64,000 bases of DNA, taken from the NCBI GenBank assembly GCA_958296225.1, contig OY282456.1, positions 2,976,001 through 3,040,000 of the forward strand, in the 5' to 3' direction. The notes under the pieces are model-generated. The model was not told the DNA's origin, searched no databases, and was given only the letters and a program-made list of their open reading frames with translations. Position numbers and translations under genes: made by a program. Source of the DNA: an uncultured Dehalococcoidia bacterium. GTDB taxonomy: Bacteria > Chloroflexota > Dehalococcoidia > Lucifugimonadales > UBA3495. Shown in pieces: positions 27,826 through 35,172 of the stretch (position 1 is the stretch's first letter; each line of letters starts with the position of its first letter).

Positions 27826-28860
27826 TTGAGCCAGAAATTACAACTGAGCGTGGTTGACCAGTCCCCAATGCGTGAGGGCAGCACCGCCGGCGTAGCCCTG
27901 CGGGAAACTATCGGGCTGGCGGTAGCCACCGAGCGGCTGGGCTATCAGCGCTACTGGGTGGCCGAACACCACAATTTGCCCAATTTCGCCGGCACGGCCC
28001 CGGAGGTGATGGTCGGGCAGATTGCGGCGCACACCAGGCGCATCCGGGTCGGTTCCGGCGGCGTGATGCTGTCGCATTACAGCGCCTTCAAGGTTGCGGA
28101 GACCTTCCGTATCCTGGATTCACTGTATCCCGACCGCATCGACCTGGGCCTGGGGAGAGCGCCGGGCAGCGACCAGATTACCGCGGCGGCGCTGGCGTAT
28201 CCCAGTATGCCCAAAGACATTCGCCATTTTCCCCAGCAGGTGCGCGACGTTATCAACTATCTGGGCGATGCCCAACCCGACGACCACCCCTTTCATGAGG
28301 TGCTGGCAGCGCCGGACGCGCCGGAAACTGCGCCCCGGGTGTGGCTTTTGGGTTCGCGCTACGAATCGGCGTTCATGGCGGCGAAGATGGGGCTGCCCTT
28401 TGCCTACGCCCACTTTTTCGGCATGGGCGCGTCCGACGGCCCCCAGATTGTAGAGTCCTACCGCCGGAACTTTGAAGCGTCGGAACATCTGGCCGCGCCG
28501 CTGGTGAACGTGGGCGTGCAAGTGCTCTGCGCCGACACCGAAGAGGCGGCCCGCCGCATTGCGTCCAGCCGCAACCTGGGACGGCTGCGCTCGGTGACCG
28601 GCCGGGCCAAAGGCATACCGTCGCCGGAGCTGGCGGCAAACTACAAATACCTGGCCAACGAATGGCAGTTCGTCCAGCAATACCTCCGCAACTGCGTGGA
28701 CGGCGACCCGGAGCAGGTGAAAGCCGGCCTGGAACAGGTGGCGGAGGATTATCAAACCCCGGACTTGAGCGTAGTAACCATCTGTTACCACTACGCCGAC
28801 CGTTTGCGCTCCTATGAGTTGGTGGCGGCGGCGTGCGGGTTGGAACCGGCGGCAGAGTAG
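27826..28860 (+). CDS. LLM-class (luciferase-like) flavin oxidoreductase, YhbW/MsnO8 type
   Basis: 344-aa TIM-barrel flavin enzyme. Hallmarks of this subgroup: LSVVDQSPMREG near the N-terminus, RYWVAEHHNLPNFAGTAPE, RIRVGSGGVMLSHYSAFKVAE and DLGLGRAPGSD. Probably an FMN-dependent monooxygenase with unknown substrate. The start is TTG 27826, 5 nt after AGGGGGT, giving MSQKLQLSVVDQSP; the open frame back to 27766 lacks a ribosome site. One of three LLM genes in the window. Confidence 0.87.
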   Translation: MSQKLQLSVVDQSPMREGSTAGVALRETIGLAVATERLGYQRYWVAEHHNLPNFAGTAPEVMVGQIAAHTRRIRVGSGGVMLSHYSAFKVAETFRILDSLYPDRIDLGLGRAPGSDQITAAALAYPSMPKDIRHFPQQVRDVINYLGDAQPDDHPFHEVLAAPDAPETAPRVWLLGSRYESAFMAAKMGLPFAYAHFFGMGASDGPQIVESYRRNFEASEHLAAPLVNVGVQVLCADTEEAARRIASSRNLGRLRSVTGRAKGIPSPELAANYKYLANEWQFVQQYLRNCVDGDPEQVKAGLEQVAEDYQTPDLSVVTICYHYADRLRSYELVAAACGLEPAAE

Positions 28861-28882
28861 GGGCGGGCTTCAAACCCGCCCC
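28860..28882. repeat. GC-rich hairpin at gene end
   Basis: Perfect 8-bp inverted repeat GGGGCGGG/CCCGCCCC around 7 bases, overlapping the stop codon of the LLM gene. Similar in design to the palindromes at 18421, 34286 and 58809. Confidence 0.6.
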
Positions 28883-28908
28883 CTGCTCCGGGACAATTTC
28901 CCCGTATT

Positions 28909-29634
28909 TCACGCCCCCAGCTTGGCCGCCAGGTCCACGAAACTGTCGGCCACTACGTTGAACGACGGGTCCGGTGTCGGGTCCGGCGTGCGGTCGGGGC
29001 CGTGTTCACGGGGCCGGGGCACGAACCCGGTGCGGAGGCCGACTTTGGCGGCGGCGAGCAGGTCGCCCTGGTGGGCGGCCACCATCATCACCTGCTCCGC
29101 CTGGAGGCCCAGGAGTTTGACGGCGGTGCCGTAACTCTCCGGGTCGGGCTTGTAGTGGCGGGCAACCTCGGCGCCCAGGATGCAGTCCCAGGGCATTCCG
29201 CCGTTCTTTGCCATATTGGTCATCAGCGCAATGTTGCCGTTGGACATCGGCGCGATGATGAACTTGTTTTTGAGCCGGTAAAGGCCGGGCACGCTGTCCG
29301 CCCAGGGGCGCAGGTTGTGCCAGAAGTAGGTTACTTCCATCTTTTCGTCGTCGCTGAACCCGCTGATTTCAAACTCGTCCAGCACCTCGTCCAGGGCCAT
29401 GCGATGCAGGGCGTCCAGGTTGGTCCAGGGCAGTTCGCCGTGGCGCACCTTGTCCATATAGGGGCGGTACTTGCCGCGCCAGGCGTCGGCGAACGCGCCC
29501 CAATCCCGCTCGATGCCCTTGATGCGGCCCATGTTCGCGCACTGGGCGGTGATGCTGGAACGCCAATCGACCACAGTGCCGAAAACGTCAAAGATACAGG
29601 CCCGGATGTCAAGGCCCGAGGGTGTGATTGCCAT
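28909..29634 (-). CDS. HAD-family hydrolase, haloacid dehalogenase type II
   Basis: 241 aa. Motif I FDVFGTVVDW has the nucleophilic Asp, motif II SNGN, motif III Lys in HYKPDPESY and motif IV AAHQGDLLAA, where the usual Asn/Asp pair is altered to HQGD. Resembles L-2-haloacid dehalogenases (type II), though many relatives act on phosphates. Ends in a Pro/Asp-rich stretch before the terminal helix. Monocistronic, convergent with the LLM gene. Confidence 0.85.
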   Translation of the reverse strand: MAITPSGLDIRACIFDVFGTVVDWRSSITAQCANMGRIKGIERDWGAFADAWRGKYRPYMDKVRHGELPWTNLDALHRMALDEVLDEFEISGFSDDEKMEVTYFWHNLRPWADSVPGLYRLKNKFIIAPMSNGNIALMTNMAKNGGMPWDCILGAEVARHYKPDPESYGTAVKLLGLQAEQVMMVAAHQGDLLAAAKVGLRTGFVPRPREHGPDRTPDPTPDPSFNVVADSFVDLAAKLGA

Positions 29635-29727
29635 AATTGCGTCTCCTTGCTGGCTGGCGGCTCCCCGCCGCGCCGTTATCCTAGCACATCGGGCAGCGCC
29701 GGTTGTGGCCGGCGTCGCCAGCTGTGG

Positions 29728-29733
29728 TAAGAT
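29728..29733 (+). promoter_or_regulatory. Extended -10-like site before the coiled-coil gene array
   Basis: TGTGGTAAGATG contains TGG-TAAGAT, an extended -10 match. The fifth family member has almost the same sequence (TGTGGTAGGATG) at 56235-56246 at a similar distance from its start, which supports shared control. Confidence 0.4.
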
Positions 29734-29765
29734 GCGGGGAACAGTTGCAATTGGGAAAGCAAGAT

Positions 29766-30059
29766 ATGGGAACCACTTTGACTGGTGAGGAAATCGCCAT
29801 TATCAGCATCGGCGTCATCATAGTCATTGCTGTTATTGTGGCCCACGTTGCCCAGTTACGGCGTACCAGCAAATTGCCGACACGCGAGGAGTTCAATGCG
29901 CTGGTTGGAGAGGTGAGTACGTTGAAAGTGGAAGTTGCCGCGATGAATGCTCGGATTGACGCCGCTATCCGCGCCAGTGAAGCGCGCATCATCAAGGCCC
30001 TGATTAACCACCGCCACCCGGAGCCGGCCGGCCCGCCGGTCTTTACCGAACCTCTCTAG
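29766..30059 (+). CDS. Single-pass membrane coiled-coil family protein, copy 1
   Basis: 97 aa. One hydrophobic segment (about 10-30: IAIISIGVIIVIAVIVAHVAQ) followed by RRTSKLPTR, so the C-terminal part should face the cytoplasm. It has a short helical region with only one MNARIDA unit and the conserved tail RIIKALINHRHPEPAGPP. Most diverged of the four tandem copies and lacks the heptad block. No known family recognised. Confidence 0.72.
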   Translation: MGTTLTGEEIAIISIGVIIVIAVIVAHVAQLRRTSKLPTREEFNALVGEVSTLKVEVAAMNARIDAAIRASEARIIKALINHRHPEPAGPPVFTEPL

Positions 30060-30097
30060 CCCACGGCGCTGTCCAGCAGGAAAGAGGAAAGCAGGAT

Positions 30098-30514
30098 ATG
30101 GGAATCACCGTAAGCGGTCAAATGATTGCCATTCTGGTGTCCATCATCAGCATCGGCGTCATCATAATCATCGCCATTATTGTGGCCCACATTGCCCAGG
30201 TGCGGCGTACCAGCAAGCTGCCCACCCGCAGCGAGTTCAATGCGCTGGTCGGAAAGGTCAGCGAGTTGCAAGTAGCAGTTGCCGCAGTGAATGGCCGGAT
30301 TGATTCAGTGCATGGCCGAATTGACACGGTGGTTGGTCGGATTGACGCAGTAAGTGACCGGATTGACGCGGTAAATGACCGGATTGACGCGCTCCCCACC
30401 CAGGAAAGCATTGACGCCGCCATCCGCGCCAGTGAAGCACGCATCATCAAGGCCCTGATTAACCACCGCCACCCGGAGCCGGCCGGCCCGCCGGTCTTTA
30501 CCGAACCCCTCTAG
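30098..30514 (+). CDS. Single-pass membrane coiled-coil family protein, copy 2
   Basis: 138 aa. N-terminal membrane segment (about 8-32), basic VRRTSKLPTR, then SEFNALVGKVSELQVAVAAV and five consecutive heptads of the form [N/H/V/S]-[G/D]-R-I-D-x-V/L, predicted to form a left-handed coiled coil. It ends with ASEARIIKALINHRHPEPAG and a Pro-rich tail. Nearly identical to copy 3. Unknown function; the shape suits an oligomeric membrane-anchored scaffold. Confidence 0.75.
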   Translation: MGITVSGQMIAILVSIISIGVIIIIAIIVAHIAQVRRTSKLPTRSEFNALVGKVSELQVAVAAVNGRIDSVHGRIDTVVGRIDAVSDRIDAVNDRIDALPTQESIDAAIRASEARIIKALINHRHPEPAGPPVFTEPL

Positions 30515-30548
30515 CCCACGGCGATGTCCGGTTGGAAAGGCAAGATAT

Positions 30549-30965
30549 ATGGGAATCACCGTAAGCGGTCAAATGATTGCCATTCTGGTGTCCATCATCA
30601 GCATCGGCGTCATCATAATCATCGCCATCATTGTGGCCCACATTGCCCAGGTGCGGCGTACCGGCAAGCTGCCCACCCGCAGTGAGTTCAATGCGCTGGT
30701 CGGAAAGGTCAGCGAGTTGCAAGTAGCAGTCGCCGCAGTGAATGGTCGGATTGATTCAGTGCATGGCCGAATTGACACGGTGGTTGGTCGGATTGACGCA
30801 GTAAGTGACCGGATTGACGCGGTAAATGACCGGATTGACGCGCTCCCCACCCAGGAAAGCTTGGACGCCGCCATCCGCGCCAGCGAAGCGCGCATTATCA
30901 AGGCCCTGATTAACCACCGCCACCCGGAGCCGGCCGGCCCGCCGGTTTTTACCGAACCCCTTTAG
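30549..30965 (+). CDS. Single-pass membrane coiled-coil family protein, copy 3
   Basis: 138 aa, differing from copy 2 at only a few residues (T38G region RRTGKLPTR, S-to-L in PTQESLDAA). Five RIDxV heptads are retained. At DNA level the two copies differ mostly by single silent bases, so the duplication is recent. The leader GGTTGGAAAGGCAAGATAT supplies the ribosome site and is shared with copy 4. Confidence 0.75.
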   Translation: MGITVSGQMIAILVSIISIGVIIIIAIIVAHIAQVRRTGKLPTRSEFNALVGKVSELQVAVAAVNGRIDSVHGRIDTVVGRIDAVSDRIDAVNDRIDALPTQESLDAAIRASEARIIKALINHRHPEPAGPPVFTEPL

Positions 30966-30999
30966 CCCACGGCGCTGTCCGGTTGGAAAGGCAAGATAT

Positions 31000-31353
31000 A
31001 TGGGAATCACCGTAAGCGGTCAAATGATTGCTATTCTGGTGTCCATCATCAGCATCGGCGTCATCATAATCATCGCCATCATTGTGGCCCACATTGCCCA
31101 GGTGCGGCGTATCAGCAAGTTGCCCACCCGCGGCGAGTTCAATGCGCTGGTCGGAAAGGTCAGCGAGTTGCAAGTAGCAGTTGCCGCAGTGAATGGTCGG
31201 ATTGACGCGGTAAATGACCGGATTGACGCGCTCCCCACCCAGGAAAGCCTGGACGCCGCCATCCGCGCCAGTGAAGCGCGCATCATCAAGGCCCTGATTC
31301 ACCACCGCCACCCGGAGCCGGCCGGCCCGCCGGTCTTTACCGAACCCCTCTAG
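31000..31353 (+). CDS. Single-pass membrane coiled-coil family protein, copy 4
   Basis: 117 aa. Identical in plan to copies 2 and 3 but exactly three heptads (63 bp) shorter, leaving NGRIDAV NDRIDAL; RRISKLPTRGEF replaces RRTSKLPTRSEF. The in-frame loss of whole heptads is typical of slippage in a repeat. Its stop codon overlaps the stop of the convergent hydrolase gene (CTAG at 31350-31353). Confidence 0.75.
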   Translation: MGITVSGQMIAILVSIISIGVIIIIAIIVAHIAQVRRISKLPTRGEFNALVGKVSELQVAVAAVNGRIDAVNDRIDALPTQESLDAAIRASEARIIKALIHHRHPEPAGPPVFTEPL

Positions 31354-32087
31354 CCCACGGCGATGTCCAGCAGGATGCCGCCCAGCTCCTCCGGCGCGGT
31401 GACCATCGGGTCGTGCCCGGTATTGATGTGGTGAACGCCCCAGCCGGCGGCGGCGGCGCGTTCGGCTACCGAGTCGAACCCGGATTCGCGGCACAGGACG
31501 AACTCGCGGCGCAAGGCGGCGGCCTCCGGTCGTCCCGTGCGCACCGGCTGGGCAAAAGTCAGCGTGGGTTGTGGGGATAGTCGGGGCAGCATAAACGCCT
31601 GGTCGCGCGGGTCGGTGATGGCCCAGCGCTGGGCGATTTCCGCTCCGGTGGTGGGCGGCGGCATAAATGGTTCGCCATCGGCTATGTGCTGCCGTATGCG
31701 CCCCACGAACTCCGGCCCGCGCACTGCTTCCAGCTGGTCAACCATCGCTTCGCCGTCGGCCGGCGCTACTCCGTTGACATAAACGAGGGCGGCGATGCGC
31801 GGCGCGGCCAGTTCGGCGACGCCGGTAATCACCATGCCGGCGTAAGCGTGGGCGACCAGGATGGCATTTTCCAAGTCGTGCGATTCCAGCAGGCTAAGGA
31901 TGTCCTGAATGTGCAAGTCCAGGTTCAGCACTGCCGGCGGCAGCAGCGCCGCCAGGTGCTGCCGGCCGCCCAGGCCGGTCAGGCTGGGCGTCAGCGCCAA
32001 GTGGCCGGCCTGGCGGAGCAGGGGCGCCGTTTTCCACCAGCACCAGCCGCCGTGCCAGGCGCCGTGAATCAGTACGAAAGTTGCCAT
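31350..32087 (-). CDS. Alpha/beta-hydrolase fold protein lacking the nucleophilic serine
   Basis: 245 aa. Clear fold signatures (FVLIHGAWHGGWCWWK, SLTGLG), but the nucleophile elbow reads AHAYAG: Ala81 replaces Ser and Ala83 the first Gly position of H-S-Y-G-G. The C-terminal His region is NTGHDPMVTAPEEL. Hydrolysis by the standard mechanism is unlikely. It lies 10 bp after the mycothiol-type dehydrogenase gene, the place an acyl-thioester hydrolase would take in a formaldehyde-oxidation pair. Confidence 0.83.
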   Translation of the reverse strand: MATFVLIHGAWHGGWCWWKTAPLLRQAGHLALTPSLTGLGGRQHLAALLPPAVLNLDLHIQDILSLLESHDLENAILVAHAYAGMVITGVAELAAPRIAALVYVNGVAPADGEAMVDQLEAVRGPEFVGRIRQHIADGEPFMPPPTTGAEIAQRWAITDPRDQAFMLPRLSPQPTLTFAQPVRTGRPEAAALRREFVLCRESGFDSVAERAAAAGWGVHHINTGHDPMVTAPEELGGILLDIAVG

Positions 32088-32097
32088 ATTGCTGCGC

Positions 32098-33186
32098 CTA
32101 TAGCACCACTACGGAGCGCAGTACCTCGCCCCGGCTCATGCGCTCGAACGCCGTCTCCACGTCTCCAATGCCGATGCGCTCGCTTACAAAGGCATCCAGG
32201 TCCAGCCGCCCTTGCCGATACAGGTCAATGAGCATCGGAAAGTCGCGGGTGGGCAGGCAGTCGCCGTACCAGGAGGATTTGAGAGAGCCGCCCCGCCCGA
32301 ACACTTCAAGCAACGGCAGCTCAATTTGCATCGTGGGGTCGGGAACGCCTACCAGCACCACGGTGCCGGCGTGGTCGCGGGCGTAGAAAGCCTGCTCGTA
32401 GGTTGCCGGGTTGCCCACCGCCTCGATGGCCACGTTGACGCCGTTGCCTCCGGTCAGGGCGCGGATGGCCTCCACCGGCTCCGTCTGCGTGGAGTTGATG
32501 GTGTGGGTGGCGCCGAACTCTTTGGCCCATTCCAGCTTGCGGTCGTCAATGTCCACGGCGATGATGGTGTGGGCGCCGGCCAGCCGGGCGCCGGCGACGG
32601 CGGCGTTGCCCACGCCGCCGCAGCCGATGACGGCCACGGAATCGCCCCGGCCCACGCCGCCGGTGTTCATGGCGGCGCCCAGGCCGGCCATAACGCCGCA
32701 GCCGATAAGTCCCGCCGCCAGGGGGCTGGCCGCCGGGTCCACCTTGACCGCCTGCAAAGCGTGAACCAGGGTCAGTTCGCAAAAAGCGCCGATGCCCAGC
32801 GCCGGCGACAGCGCCGAGCCGTCGGCCAGGGTCATTTTCTGCTGGGCGTTGTGGCTGGCGAAGCAGTACCAGGGCCGCCCGCGCCGGCAGGAACGGCAAT
32901 TGCCGCAGGGGGCGCGCCAGGCGAGAATCACGAAGTCTCCGGGCTGCACGTTGGTCACGCCGTCGCCGACTTTCTCTACGATGCCGGCCGCCTCGTGTCC
33001 CAGCAGGAAGGGGAACTCATCGTTGATTGCGCCCTCGCGGTAGTGCAAATCGGTGTGGCACACGCCGCACGCCTGTACCCGCACCAGCGCCTCGCCGGCG
33101 CCGGGGTCGGGCACCAGTATGGGCGCCAGTTCAACGGGCGCGCCCTTCGCCCGCGATATGACCCCTTGCACTTCATTGACTGCCAT
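32098..33186 (-). CDS. Zinc alcohol dehydrogenase, S-(hydroxymethyl)mycothiol dehydrogenase-like
   Basis: 362-aa medium-chain dehydrogenase. Catalytic zinc ligands in [13 protein letters not shown] and GHEAAGIVE; structural zinc [18 protein letters not shown]-binding [20 protein letters not shown]. Segments such as [19 protein letters not shown] and [13 protein letters not shown] closely match, from memory, actinobacterial MscR, which oxidises the formaldehyde-mycothiol adduct. Whether this organism makes mycothiol is unknown. ATG at 33186 has GGAGGG upstream. Operon with the hydrolase gene. Confidence 0.85.
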   Translation of the reverse strand: MAVNEVQGVISRAKGAPVELAPILVPDPGAGEALVRVQACGVCHTDLHYREGAINDEFPFLLGHEAAGIVEKVGDGVTNVQPGDFVILAWRAPCGNCRSCRRGRPWYCFASHNAQQKMTLADGSALSPALGIGAFCELTLVHALQAVKVDPAASPLAAGLIGCGVMAGLGAAMNTGGVGRGDSVAVIGCGGVGNAAVAGARLAGAHTIIAVDIDDRKLEWAKEFGATHTINSTQTEPVEAIRALTGGNGVNVAIEAVGNPATYEQAFYARDHAGTVVLVGVPDPTMQIELPLLEVFGRGGSLKSSWYGDCLPTRDFPMLIDLYRQGRLDLDAFVSERIGIGDVETAFERMSRGEVLRSVVVL

Positions 33187-33293
33187 TGCTGTTCCCTCCG
33201 TGTCGGCCTTTCGCAGCGGCCCGCGTTGCACACGGTATAATGCCTCAACCGATGGCCGCCGTCAAAGCAGGCAGCCGTCACAGCAGGTGAACG

Positions 33294-34265
33294 ATGCCCA
33301 AGCGCGTGATTATTGACACCGACCCCGGCGTGGACGACTGCGCCGCGCTGCTGCTGGCTCTGACCAGCCCCGAATTGCAGGTTGATGCGCTAACGGCCAT
33401 CTATGGCAATGGCGCAATGGCGCAATGCGCCGCCAACGCCCGGCTTATCCTCGGCGTCGCCGGCCGCAGCGACATTCCGGTGTATTGGGGAGCGGAGGGG
33501 CCGCTGCTCCGCCGACCTAACGCGGGCTGGGCCGCTCACATCCACGGCGGCGATGCGCTGGGCGGCGCTGGCAGTATTGAAGGGGATACGCCACCGGGCG
33601 ACGCTGCCATTCCCCAACGCGCGGCGGTGGAAATTGCCCGGCGCGCATTGGAATCGCCCGGCGAGATTAGCGTGCTGGCGTTAGGCAGAATGACCAACGT
33701 GGCCCTGGCCCTGCGCCTCGCCCCGGAAATTGGCGACGCACTGGCCGCAGTGGTGGTAATGGGCGGCGCGGTCCGGGTTCCGGGCAACGTGTCGCCCGTG
33801 GCCACGGCCAACCTGTATGAAGACCCGGAGTCGGCGGCGATTTTGTATGACTCCGGCGTGCCGGTCGTGCAGGTGGGCCTTGACGTTTGCGACCGTTGCG
33901 GTTTCTCCGACGCACAGTTTGAGCGGTTGCGGGAGTGTTCGGCGGCGGCGGTGCAATTGCTGGTGTCGGCATCGGCATATACGCAGGGCGCGTACCGCCG
34001 CTTGGGTCGTCTGGCGGACGGCGAGGCGGTACGCTACAACGACGTGCCGGCGGTGGCCTACGCCATTGACTCTACGCTGCTGGAAACGCCGCGGCTGCCG
34101 GTGGCGATTGACGTCGGCAGCGACTTGACCCGCGGCCAGACGGTGGTGGATTGGTACGGGATGACCGGGCGGGCGGCCAACGTCGCTGTGTGTCTGGACG
34201 TGGACGCGGCCCGGCTGACGGAGATGGTGGTGGAGCGACTGGTCAATCATCCCTGGCCGGGGTGA
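33294..34265 (+). CDS. Inosine/uridine-preferring nucleoside hydrolase family protein
   Basis: 323 aa. The calcium-binding DTDPGVDDCAALLLAL is at residues 8-23, with the later substrate loop VMGGAVRVPGNVSPVATANLYEDPESA and the Asp-containing NDVPAVAYAID. Cleaves ribonucleosides to base and ribose; specificity unclear. Single gene, divergent from the dehydrogenase, followed by a GC-rich hairpin. Confidence 0.9.
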   Translation: MPKRVIIDTDPGVDDCAALLLALTSPELQVDALTAIYGNGAMAQCAANARLILGVAGRSDIPVYWGAEGPLLRRPNAGWAAHIHGGDALGGAGSIEGDTPPGDAAIPQRAAVEIARRALESPGEISVLALGRMTNVALALRLAPEIGDALAAVVVMGGAVRVPGNVSPVATANLYEDPESAAILYDSGVPVVQVGLDVCDRCGFSDAQFERLRECSAAAVQLLVSASAYTQGAYRRLGRLADGEAVRYNDVPAVAYAIDSTLLETPRLPVAIDVGSDLTRGQTVVDWYGMTGRAANVAVCLDVDAARLTEMVVERLVNHPWPG

Positions 34266-34285
34266 AATTGCGCCGGCAAAAAAGC

Positions 34286-34308
34286 GGGGCAACCCTTGTG
34301 GTTGCCCC
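34286..34308. repeat. GC-rich palindrome between convergent genes
   Basis: Perfect 9-bp inverted repeat GGGGCAACC/GGTTGCCCC around CTTGT. Same class of dispersed palindrome as at 18421 and 58809; may stop transcription between nucleoside hydrolase and peroxiredoxin genes. Confidence 0.6.
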
Positions 34309-34335
34309 TACCACACGGCTCCCGTAGATAGTGAA

Positions 34336-34809
34336 TCAGCCCAGAGCGGCCACGGCGGCCTGCACTTCGGCGTAATCAGGCTCGACGCCGGGGCTGTCGG
34401 ATACCCAGTGATAGCGGACGATGCCCGCTCCGTCAACGATGGTTACGGCCCGCTTGGCGGCCACGTAGCCTTGCATCCCGGCCAATCCGGGCAGCGCCAC
34501 GTCGTAGGCGTTCACCACTTCCCGGTTGAAGTCGCTGAGGAAGGTGTAGCCAACGTTGTTGGCGGCTTTCCAGGCGGCCTGAGCGAAGGGCGGGTCAACG
34601 GTGATGCCGATGACTTCGGCGTTCATAGAGCTGAACTGGTCAATGCGGTCGCGGAGGGCGCACATTTCGGTGGTGCAGACGCCGGTGAACGCGCCGGGGA
34701 AGAAGGCGAGGACGACGTTCCGGCCCCGGTAATCGCTGAGGCTGCGCTGCTGCTGCGGGGTTTCGTGGAGGGTAAAGTCGGGGGCGGCCTGCCCTACGGT
34801 GATAGCCAT
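34336..34809 (-). CDS. Peroxiredoxin (AhpC/TSA, AhpE/BCP-like)
   Basis: 157-aa thioredoxin-fold peroxidase. Peroxidatic Cys in FFPGAFTGVCTTEMCALRD, with a second Cys five residues on; N-terminal VGQAAPDFTLHE; catalytic Arg in the region of YVAAKRAVTIVD. Reduces peroxides at the expense of thiols. ATG 34809 follows GGAGGT; the upstream open frame to 34887 is not needed. Confidence 0.9.
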   Translation of the reverse strand: MAITVGQAAPDFTLHETPQQQRSLSDYRGRNVVLAFFPGAFTGVCTTEMCALRDRIDQFSSMNAEVIGITVDPPFAQAAWKAANNVGYTFLSDFNREVVNAYDVALPGLAGMQGYVAAKRAVTIVDGAGIVRYHWVSDSPGVEPDYAEVQAAVAALG

Positions 34810-35172
34810 AATTGAGAACCTCCGGGTTGAGAGTGGCTGGGAATGCGGTAGTTGCAACGCTACCGCCAATGCTTTAACCGGCGACAACGATTGGGTATGT
34901 TACCACAGGCCGGCAAGTATGTTCCGGGCGGCGGAGCGGCCAAAAATTTGGCGGCTGCCAGCCCTCTCTGCCCAAAAATTTGGGGCGGCTCAACAGCCGC
35001 CCTGGATTGTAATAACCTAGGGTGCGTGACACGGACGCCAGGGAATATTTCTACAGACGTTAGCGCATCTGCGCCACGCTGTCAAGCGTAATTTTGCGGT
35101 TGATGCAGCGATACAGCCCGCCGTGCTAAACTGGCCGCCACTCTGCGACCGCACAAATTCGGAGCCGTCCTC
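34810..35172. other. Intergenic region with short palindromes
   Basis: Divergent region between the peroxiredoxin and gamma-glutamyltransferase genes. It holds two copies of CCAAAAATTTGG-like palindromes (34940-34990) and a GGCGGCT/AGCCGCC hairpin (about 34986-35003). No ORF with coding character. Confidence 0.4.

Larger units (their letters stand above)
29766..31376 (+). repeat. Tandem gene array with 451-bp period
   Basis: Copies 2, 3 and 4 start exactly 451 bp apart (30098, 30549, 31000); copy 1 precedes them. Between copies lies a spacer containing CTAGCCCACGGCG[A/C]TGTCC, which is the 3' end of the convergent hydrolase gene found intact after copy 4. The unit amplified was therefore the gene plus at least 25 bp of its neighbour. 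Confidence 0.88.

Noticed and set aside
29766..31353. Possible CRISPR or VNTR array
   Set aside because: The repeats are whole genes with 451-bp period and in-frame heptads; no short direct repeats with unique spacers occur anywhere in the window.
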